Below, piece by piece: positions 8,654-15,011 of a stretch of DNA of 33,209 nt. This DNA comes from JBIOJM01 sp044450785. GTDB lineage: Bacteria; Planctomycetota; Planctomycetia; Isosphaerales; Isosphaeraceae. The notes under the pieces were generated by a model that was not told the origin of the DNA, ran no database searches, and saw nothing but the letters and a program-made list of their open reading frames with translations. The DNA lies in assembly GCA_044450785.1 (NCBI GenBank), contig JBIOJM010000072.1, forward strand, positions 1 through 33,209. Direction: 5' to 3'. How positions within the stretch are numbered: the first letter of the stretch is position 1; each line of letters starts with the position of its first letter. The position numbers and the translations under genes are program-made.

Positions 8654-9328
8654 TCAAATCCAGCCCAGGGCAGTAAGCGCGATTGAGTGCTTGCAGTGAG
8701 TTTTGCGATCGTTGACGGTCTCGGCGATCTGATAGGTCCAATCGGCACAGTCGCATTGCGTCGACCCGTCCGCGAGCCGGCAGACGTAGTAGGGGCCGTT
8801 TTCGAGCGGCGGGTTGAGACGGGTCAGCCGCCACTGAATCGGTGCCAGCTCGGTGCCCGCAACCTTCTGCGTGCGGTAGGTCTGGCCGGTGATCAAGATC
8901 AGCACGACGCGCAGCATGCCGTGCACTGGTTCATCCAGGGTCAACACCGTCAAGGGCGGCTGATCGAGGGCGGCATCGAGGGCCTTGGTGCCCAGCTCAG
9001 CGCGGAGTCGCTCCCAGGATCGCTGAGCTTCATTCCGGGCGTTGCGGAAGTACCAGGGTGTGGGATGGAATGCTCCGAATGTTGCTTCCGCTGCTTCGAG
9101 GTCGGCCGCCGACACGTCAAGGATGAGGCGACCCCGTTGCACGAGCTCGACGGCACAGCGATCCGGATCGGATTCATCGCGGTCGCGTAAGGACCGCCGT
9201 AACGGGAAGTGTGGCGGCGGAGCCGGCACTCCCTTCGAAGTTGATCGTGACACCAGTGCCGGCTCGGGCTGTACGGTGGCCCATCTCACCGGCGCTGCTG
9301 CGAGCTTCCGGTCGCTCCGATTCGTCAT
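8654..9328 (-). CDS. Small SWIM zinc-finger protein
   Basis: A 224-aa protein whose C-terminal end carries a SWIM-type zinc finger: QCDCADWTYQ followed by HCKH, giving ligands C192, C194, C212 and H214 (C-x-C-x17-C-x-H). SWIM fingers bind zinc and usually mediate DNA or protein contacts, often beside SNF2 helicases, but here the finger stands without a helicase. Upstream, residues about 55-185 form an unrecognised domain with a strand-rich end (LTVLTLDEPVHGMLRVVLIL). The start is ATG at 9328, five bases after a perfect GGAGG; an in-frame ATG at 9340 lies before that site. The role is unknown. The call of the finger is firm and the protein function is open. Confidence 0.75.
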   Translation of the reverse strand: MTNRSDRKLAAAPVRWATVQPEPALVSRSTSKGVPAPPPHFPLRRSLRDRDESDPDRCAVELVQRGRLILDVSAADLEAAEATFGAFHPTPWYFRNARNEAQRSWERLRAELGTKALDAALDQPPLTVLTLDEPVHGMLRVVLILITGQTYRTQKVAGTELAPIQWRLTRLNPPLENGPYYVCRLADGSTQCDCADWTYQIAETVNDRKTHCKHSIALTALGWI

Positions 9329-9523
9329 CACGGCCTCCATTCCTGACTTCCTACCTCCTTGCCGAGGAAAAAGGTGCGGATGCCGGCGTCAACCGGCACC
9401 TGACCCAGTCCCTTTTCCCCTGTGTACCAAATGTCAGGAACAGGAGCAAGACGGTCGAGGTGGGGAATGGAGCCCCGCCGACGGCACCCGCGGGATGCCG
9501 TCTCATGTGCGGCGATGTGGGGC

Positions 9524-11461
9524 TCACCGTCGCGGGAGCCGATTGCGAGCCGTCGCATAGGCGTCAAGGATTCCGGAGCGGCCGGGGTGGATGGCTTCCA
9601 GGCCGAGCTTGAACTGGTCCGCGGACGAGAGTCGCTGTTCGGTGCCGGAGAGAACGATCAATCGCTGGCCGTCGGGAAGACTGAACAGCTCGTCGATGGC
9701 ATTCAGGTCGCGCTGAGGTAACTGGGGCAGGGCGGTCCTGAGAATGAATCGAAGGCGCCCGCCAGGCAAGGGCCGATCGACCGCCTTATCGACTCCACTA
9801 CGGGCTGCGGCCGGCCAGGCGAAGCCGACGACGGCCACTGTCCGGAACGGAACGTCACGGTTACGGCGAAGGATCATGGTGCGGAGCGAAAGCAGGTCGC
9901 GGGTCTCGCTGTGACGAAACAAGACCTCGAGGAGCCCCCCGACGACGAGGATGAACAACACAACCAGCAGGAAGACGGCCAGGATCCAGCGTTGGCGGTC
10001 ATCGCGGTGGCGAGCCCAGCGGTAAAGCGCGCGGACGATCCAGACCGAGGCCACAACCAGATCGAGCGCCAGATGTAAGCCCAACGCGGTTGCGGCGTCC
10101 GCACGGCCGTGAATCACGTCGCCGACGGCCTCGCTCAGGTCGTCGCTGGCCCACCAGGCAACCGACATGGCTGTTGCCGGCGCCAGACCGATCAGGGTGC
10201 GGACCGATACGCGCCGGTTGACCAGGTCGGCGATCGTCTGTGCGGCCAGCAAGCTCAGCGGTACGAGCAAGACCAGGTCGAAGGCGCTCCGCGGCCCGCT
10301 GGGCCAGACCACAGGGACCAACGCGGCGACTGCCAGCCAGACGACCCACAGTGAGCCTCCCACCGTCTCGCGGGTGTTGGACTCGTCGACCAGGGCCGAC
10401 CGGATCGCCCGCACGGCCCCGAACAAACCGAGCGGCAGCGTCACCGGTGCCAGCACGATCAGGCGCGGCAGCAAGCTCAACTGATGGTCGGCCAGCAACC
10501 CGTCAGGGGGAACTCCCAGAGCCGCCACCGCCCCCCAACCATGTGACCCGATCATCAACAGGAACCAGGGCAGTGACACCAGGAGCGCAACAGCCAAGGC
10601 CAGCAGGCCATCGACCAGGCCCGGACTGTTTCGCCGGCTGAGCCACCAAGACCGCGCACGAGCGCGATGCGATGATGGAACCGACGCGGCGCGCAGGTAA
10701 TACTGGTGAAGCAGTACGATCGGAACGGCAATCAGGGCCAACCCACCCAGCGCCAGCAGGGCCAGCCCCAGCGCCAGCCCGCCCATGACCGCCCAGACAA
10801 CTGGACCGGCCAACCACCAGGGACGAGCTGATTCAGCCGTCACCCGCTGGTGCCAGCCGTAGCCCAGCAAGGCGGCCAGCAACCCGCAAAGCACCAACGT
10901 GGTGGGTGTGGCCTCCTGCATCCGCATCAGCAGGTTCTGATTGAACCCCACCAAAACCGCCGCTGTCAGACCCAAGCCCGCGCCACGCCAGAGTCGCCCG
11001 TGTAAGTAGACCAGTACAACCGCCAACGCACCGGCGACGTAGCTGGGCAGAACGCTCAAGAGCGGATTGCGGTCGGCGCTCAGCCAAAACCCGAGCGCCT
11101 CCATCCAGGCGTACAGCGGAGGCTGATAGGCCACCGCTCGAAACGCCGCCGCCTCCTGGATCGGCTTGATCGCTTCCGCGGCCGGCATCTGGTCAAGCAC
11201 CAGACCATCCAGCACGGCCAAACCCCGTAAACCCCACATCGGACCGGGAGGTGTCAGGTCCCAGGCGTTCAACGCCGCCAGGCCCGGTAGGACGGCTACC
11301 AGCACGACCAGCGGGAAGACCATCGCCGAACGGGGCGCCGGGCGAACCAGCGGCTGCGCTGGTGCGGCCGCGTCATCCAGCCGCCCCGGAAGGAGGGCTC
11401 GATCTTGATCCCGACCAACGCCCGTCTGGCCCCGCCACCGCAGCGACAGATCCGGATCCAT
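9524..11461 (-). CDS. GT39-like integral membrane glycosyltransferase
   Basis: A 645-aa polytopic membrane protein with roughly ten or more hydrophobic segments, starting at MVFPLVVLVAVLPGLAALNA after a 45-residue cytoplasmic leader. The first large loop contains AYQPPLYAWMEALGFWLSA, like the PPLY-W signature of family-39 (ArnT/PMT-type) transferases, which use polyprenyl-phosphate sugars at the outer face of the membrane. The acidic D-E pair normally seen early in that loop is not obvious, so activity and substrate are uncertain. The C-terminal 130 residues after the last membrane segment (IILVVGGLLEVLFRH-type region) form a soluble domain. ATG at 11461 is chosen because GGAAGGAT lies nine bases upstream. 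The open frame extends back to a TTG that overlaps the stop of the coiled-coil gene. Confidence 0.75.
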   Translation of the reverse strand: MDPDLSLRWRGQTGVGRDQDRALLPGRLDDAAAPAQPLVRPAPRSAMVFPLVVLVAVLPGLAALNAWDLTPPGPMWGLRGLAVLDGLVLDQMPAAEAIKPIQEAAAFRAVAYQPPLYAWMEALGFWLSADRNPLLSVLPSYVAGALAVVLVYLHGRLWRGAGLGLTAAVLVGFNQNLLMRMQEATPTTLVLCGLLAALLGYGWHQRVTAESARPWWLAGPVVWAVMGGLALGLALLALGGLALIAVPIVLLHQYYLRAASVPSSHRARARSWWLSRRNSPGLVDGLLALAVALLVSLPWFLLMIGSHGWGAVAALGVPPDGLLADHQLSLLPRLIVLAPVTLPLGLFGAVRAIRSALVDESNTRETVGGSLWVVWLAVAALVPVVWPSGPRSAFDLVLLVPLSLLAAQTIADLVNRRVSVRTLIGLAPATAMSVAWWASDDLSEAVGDVIHGRADAATALGLHLALDLVVASVWIVRALYRWARHRDDRQRWILAVFLLVVLFILVVGGLLEVLFRHSETRDLLSLRTMILRRNRDVPFRTVAVVGFAWPAAARSGVDKAVDRPLPGGRLRFILRTALPQLPQRDLNAIDELFSLPDGQRLIVLSGTEQRLSSADQFKLGLEAIHPGRSGILDAYATARNRLPRR

Positions 11462-11577
11462 ACGCCCAGATCCTTCCGTGAACCCGATCGAATGCCTCAT
11501 ACCTCGGCCCGGCGCACCCCGCGCCCACCGGCGCGAACCATACCATATTCTCGCGAAGCGCGGGATAGACGTTCGAT

Positions 11578-12795
11578 TCAAGGGACGTCGTGGGACTGAG
11601 CATCGTCGCGGCGCGCTTGGATTCGCTCGAGATTACGCCTCAGAGCCCCCAGGCCATCGTTGCCGGTGATGTACTCACGGTAAGGTAAGACCAGGCGGAG
11701 CAGGTCGGGATGGGCGGTCCCCACATCGTCGATGGCCTGCCTCAAGGATGCCAGGAACTCGTCGAGCCCTTCGTCGGGGAGGCCGCCCCGTGCGACCAGG
11801 GCCTTCAGCCCAGCCAGTGAGGAGGACGCGAGGTGAGGTGTCGGTGCCAGAGAGGTCGTGGGCAATGCCGCATTAGACACCAAGCCGGTGGCGCGGCTGG
11901 CTGATGGTAAAAGCGCCGCGGAGACCCGCTCCCCGGCCGGCTCGCGATCGCGGTGTGGTTCAGCGTCCCGGACACGGCGGTTGGCCTCTATTGCCTGGAA
12001 CAACTGATCCTGAGCCTCGGCCACGTACGCGGACCAGTCAGTCGAGAAATCCTGGCGGAACGCCTCGATGTAGCCGGGCTCGTACTGCCTCGAAAGCCAC
12101 TTGAGCTGATGAAAGACCCGGTGCGACAACGTCTGGAGGTCCTCGGACAGCTCGATGTCTCGGTCCTGGGACGCTTGGTAGAAGCGGAATCGGCCGATCC
12201 AGACCTTGAGCCGGGCGTATTGCTCGAGCTTGTTCAAGGAACCGAACGCGTTTGAGCCGGCATCGACCTCGTGACCCAAGAGTTGGAGCTGGCCGCCGGG
12301 GAAGTGGGCCTCGGCATCCCAGAGCAGCCGGTCCTCGGCGGCGAACTGAGCGGCTAGCTCGGGCTGGAGCCGGTCGAGCTCGCGGCGGAGTTGCCGGTAC
12401 TGATCCGTGGCTGTGCGGAGTTCTCGCCGCGCCTCCTCAACCTCGCGGCTGATCTCTTCCAGCTCGGTTTGGGTTTGCCGGCGCGTCCGCTCGATTTCGG
12501 CCTGCGATGCCGCGATCAGCCGCTCCGCGTCGGCCTCCGACCCGAGCGATGATTTGTACAAGGCCAGCTTGCGGACCAAGTCCTTGAGTAGCTGCTCATC
12601 GGTGTCGGCCTGCTCCAGGGCACGCAAGCTGGAGGGCCGACCCACCCGGTTTTGTTCGACCGCGCGCCGTGTACGCAGCTCGGCTGCTCGAAACTGCTCG
12701 GCGGCATGCTGGGTCTCCGCTTCGATCTTACGGGCACGAGTCTTCGCTTCGGCCTGACGGACTAACTCCGCAAGCCGCTCTAATGCTGGGGTCAT
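11578..12795 (-). CDS. Coiled-coil hypothetical protein
   Basis: A 405-aa soluble protein from an ATG at 12795; an ATG at 12882 in the same frame would add 29 residues. Residues about 1-160 are strongly heptad-like and rich in E, R, Q, A and L (RRQTQTELEEISREVEEARR, then ELRTATDQYRQLRRELDRLQ), a long coiled coil. Residues about 165-275 look globular and helical with many aromatics (YARLKVWIGRFRFYQASQD, WLSRQYEPGYIEAFRQDF). A low-complexity Pro/Ala/Ser linker leads to a C-terminal helical segment (GLDEFLASLRQAIDDVGTAH). No family is recognised. It precedes the GT39-like gene on the same strand with 116 bases between, so they may be co-transcribed. A scaffolding or filament-type role is possible but unsupported. 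Confidence 0.65.
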   Translation of the reverse strand: MTPALERLAELVRQAEAKTRARKIEAETQHAAEQFRAAELRTRRAVEQNRVGRPSSLRALEQADTDEQLLKDLVRKLALYKSSLGSEADAERLIAASQAEIERTRRQTQTELEEISREVEEARRELRTATDQYRQLRRELDRLQPELAAQFAAEDRLLWDAEAHFPGGQLQLLGHEVDAGSNAFGSLNKLEQYARLKVWIGRFRFYQASQDRDIELSEDLQTLSHRVFHQLKWLSRQYEPGYIEAFRQDFSTDWSAYVAEAQDQLFQAIEANRRVRDAEPHRDREPAGERVSAALLPSASRATGLVSNAALPTTSLAPTPHLASSSLAGLKALVARGGLPDEGLDEFLASLRQAIDDVGTAHPDLLRLVLPYREYITGNDGLGALRRNLERIQARRDDAQSHDVP

Positions 12796-13141
12796 GGTCG
12801 TCTCTCGCCCTTCAACATTGACTCGAGAATGAGGGCTTGCGCCTACGCTCGGTCTCTCTCGAACCTCGGCCCCAATCCTCATTGTTCCAACTCATCAGGC
12901 TGCGTCATGGGGTTAAATAGCGGATCGAGCATGTCTATCATTTTAGATCGGTATGATTCGCTACGTTCGCAAGTCGAGCCGTAAGTGCATCATACACCGC
13001 CGGAAGTCAAAGTTGAACACGTGGGAGGGCCGCGTTGGTAGATGGATTCTGCCGACCGCACATTCAGCATACCGCACATTACGTGTATGATGACAGCACC
13101 GCCGCCAAGTTCGATGAACCTGATGATGTGGGAGAGCTCTA
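12796..13141. other. Intergenic region between divergent coiled-coil and DUF1080 genes
   Basis: This stretch separates two divergent genes and is noticeably more AT-rich than its surroundings around 12920-12970. A TATGAT hexamer at 13085-13090 could be a -10 box for the DUF1080 gene, but no matching -35 is clear. A short direct repeat at 13055-13080 is listed separately. The frames crossing the region show no convincing coding character. Confidence 0.4.
13055..13080. repeat. Short direct repeat upstream of the DUF1080 gene
   Basis: The ten-base word ACCGCACATT occurs at 13055-13064 and again at 13071-13080, a 16-base period, 62 bases before the DUF1080 start and just before a TATGAT hexamer. 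Two copies at this distance from a possible promoter could be a regulator binding site. With only ten bases, chance is not excluded. Confidence 0.35.
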
Positions 13142-13873
13142 ATGAACGCGTCTTCGTCTCTCTGGTCGGTTACCGTGGCCCTGGTCATCCAGGCCGTCAC
13201 GGTCGGGCTTCCGCGAAGTGAATCCGCTGACAACGTCCTGAGCCCCGAGGAGAAGACGGCGGGCTGGATCTTGCTGTTCGACGGCATGAGCCTGGACGGT
13301 TGGCAGACGAGCAGCAAGGCGCCCAGCAAGGTGCCGGTTGAGGATGGGAGTATCAACCCGCACGGCTGCGGCGGCTACATGATGATCCACCGGGAGACCC
13401 GGTCCAACTTTGTACTGGCACTCGATTTCAAGATCAGCAAGGGCTGCAACAGCGGTGTCTTCATCCGCACATATCCCCTCACGCCGCGCCCGGGTAAGGA
13501 CGTGGGCTTCAACGGCATTGAGATTGCCATTGACGACACCACCTCGGCCGGCTATCACGACACCGGCGCAATCTACGACCTGGTCAAACCGTCGAGGAAC
13601 GCCATGAAGCCGGTGGGCCAGTGGAACCACATCGTGATCACCTGCGACGGACCAAAACTATCCGTTGAGCTCAACGGCGAGCTGGTCACCCGGATGAACC
13701 TCGACGAGTGGACGACGCCCAACCGGCGTGCCGACGGCACGGAGCACAAGTTCGACGTCGCCTACAAGGATCATCCCCGCTCCGGTTACATCGGCCTTCA
13801 GGACCACGGCGCGCCTTGCTGGTACAAGAACATCAAGATCAAGCCGCTGAATCCGCCGGACCGGTCGCGGTGA
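13142..13873 (+). CDS. Secreted DUF1080 (3-keto-disaccharide hydrolase-like) protein
   Basis: A 243-aa protein with a signal peptide (residues 1-29, SLWSVTVALVIQAVTVGLP, likely cut after SESA) and a single DUF1080 domain. The family signature GWILLFDGMSLDGWQTSSK starts near residue 41, followed by NFVLALDFKISKGCNSGVFIR and the closing strand RSGYIGLQDHGAPCWYKNIK. DUF1080 has a concanavalin-like jelly-roll fold. Members are expanded in planctomycetes, and some are described as 3-keto-glycoside hydrolases acting outside the cytoplasmic membrane. The specific substrate cannot be told. The start is ATG at 13142, after a GGGAGAG sequence at a proper distance. It stands alone, convergent with the Uma2 gene 20 bases downstream. 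Confidence 0.92.
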   Translation: MNASSSLWSVTVALVIQAVTVGLPRSESADNVLSPEEKTAGWILLFDGMSLDGWQTSSKAPSKVPVEDGSINPHGCGGYMMIHRETRSNFVLALDFKISKGCNSGVFIRTYPLTPRPGKDVGFNGIEIAIDDTTSAGYHDTGAIYDLVKPSRNAMKPVGQWNHIVITCDGPKLSVELNGELVTRMNLDEWTTPNRRADGTEHKFDVAYKDHPRSGYIGLQDHGAPCWYKNIKIKPLNPPDRSR

Positions 13874-13893
13874 GCGAAAAAAGTCAGTTCACC

Positions 13894-14586
13894 TCAGGGG
13901 CTGTTCCGGGCCTTGGCCAAGCGGGCGACGAACGCGGCGTGTTCGGGCGTGGCGCAACCGAGGTCGACCACGGCGCGCTGCCGTCGGGTGTCGCCTGAAA
14001 TCAGCGCTTCCGGATCGAGCCAAAGGCCGGGGAAGACTTCCGAGCGGTAGATCCCGTCCGGGCCTGGCGGCAGTTCGATGAAGCGACCTTCCCGCAGCAC
14101 GAACCAAAGCACCTCGTCGGGCTCCAGCGCACGCACGACATATTCCAGCACTCCAACGTGCTCGTAGTCCTCAAGCTTCGGCCCGAGGTCGACGTACCGG
14201 GTCGCCTTGGCGACTTCGACGACGAGTTCCGGAGCACCGTGGACGAACCCTCGCTCGTTCCACGTTCTACCACCACACTCCGGCAGAATGCGGAGCATCC
14301 CGTCGGGCTGCGGCTCGCTCTTCGAGCCCAGGATCGCCGTGGCGTTGTCAAGGACCTCCACGCCAGGCGTATTCTCCGCGTAATAGTCGAGCCACACAAT
14401 CACCGGGACTTGGGCACGGCCGTGCGCGCAGCCAAAGGGGCCAGGTATATACACGACTCCGCCGATCAATTCGGCCCGGGTGCCGGGCGGCATCGCTTCA
14501 TAGAGAGCATGGAACGTGGGCTGGTCCAGGCGCTGGCCCTCGACGAGCGTGCGGGGCGGATCGGCCACGGGGCTGCGCTGGGACAT
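13894..14586 (-). CDS. Uma2-family (DUF820) PD-(D/E)XK nuclease-like protein, copy 1
   Basis: A 230-aa Uma2/DUF820 protein. The fold is a restriction-endonuclease-type core, and the family is hugely expanded in cyanobacteria and planctomycetes, with no firm cellular role. Candidate catalytic residues are all present: E39 in RAELIGGVVY, D95 in SEPQPDGMLRI, E124 in PELVVEVAKATR and K137 in DLGPKLEDYEH. A typical GVLEYVVRALEPDE strand-turn follows. The start is ATG at 14586. It has a same-length paralogue at 17832-18524 on the far side of the kinase gene, with a nearly identical N-terminus and shared promoter boxes. Differences concentrate in the middle (residues about 45-130), suggesting drift after duplication, while the active site is kept. 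Confidence 0.9.
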   Translation of the reverse strand: MSQRSPVADPPRTLVEGQRLDQPTFHALYEAMPPGTRAELIGGVVYIPGPFGCAHGRAQVPVIVWLDYYAENTPGVEVLDNATAILGSKSEPQPDGMLRILPECGGRTWNERGFVHGAPELVVEVAKATRYVDLGPKLEDYEHVGVLEYVVRALEPDEVLWFVLREGRFIELPPGPDGIYRSEVFPGLWLDPEALISGDTRRQRAVVDLGCATPEHAAFVARLAKARNSP

Positions 14587-14589
14587 GAC
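14531..14589 (-). repeat. 59-base block identical to the start of Uma2 copy 2
   Basis: These 59 bases, covering the start codon and the first 18-19 codons of Uma2 copy 1, are identical base for base to 18469-18527, including synonymous positions. Similarity continues beyond the block on both sides but with mismatches. This indicates recent duplication or gene conversion between the two genes. Confidence 0.85.
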
Positions 14590-14626
14590 CTGGCCATCTC
14601 CTCATGAACAATCATCCAACATCTCG

Positions 14627-14655
14627 AGCCTACCCGGTTGAACTCAAGCCTTCAA
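14627..14655 (-). promoter_or_regulatory. Putative sigma-70-type promoter of Uma2 copy 1
   Basis: On the minus strand TTGAAG (14655-14650) and TAGGCT (14632-14627) are separated by 17 bases, with the -10 ending 41 bases before the ATG. The same two hexamers, with flanking GC and CGGG, occur at the same distance from Uma2 copy 2, while the central 11 bases of the spacer differ. Conservation of just the two boxes supports a promoter. The -10 is a weak match to consensus. Confidence 0.55.
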
Positions 14656-14773
14656 GCCAAGGCCATGCCGGCGTGTTGTGAAGTCGCGCCTTTTCAGACA
14701 CTTCTCGCTGAAGACCAACAGCAAACCCGGCACTCGCCGGTTCAAGTCCGCTACGAGAGTCGTCCCACATACC

Positions 14774-14848
14774 AACCCGAAGCGTGAGCGAGGGCGCTGG
14801 CATCGCGCCGCAAGAGACTTGCGGCATCCCTCGCTCACGCTTCGGGTT
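14774..14848. repeat. Nested perfect inverted repeat (mobile REP/MITE-like element)
   Basis: A perfect 21-base inverted repeat has arms at 14774-14794 and 14828-14848 (inner arm words CGTGAGCGAGGG and CCCTCGCTCACG). The 33-base loop itself holds a second hairpin, CCGCAA/TTGCGG. The element lies between the kinase stop (15012) and the Uma2 promoter. I recall closely similar palindromes as dispersed repeats in planctomycete genomes. There is no T-run, so a simple intrinsic terminator is unlikely, though it could stabilise the 3' end of the kinase mRNA. The rest of 14656-15011 shows no gene that I can support. Confidence 0.8.
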
Positions 14849-15011
14849 AGTGTAGGCCTTTCCCCTCGACCGGGTGGCGATGAGCGAGAAGTCTCCCTTT
14901 TCAGGCGGTCTCGACCCAGTGCGCCAACTCCGCCATCTCACTCCGGCACGGTCCGGCGCCGGCTCCGCCTCGCCACCGGCCCGACCTACGCTCGATGGCT
15001 CCGTCCGTTGC

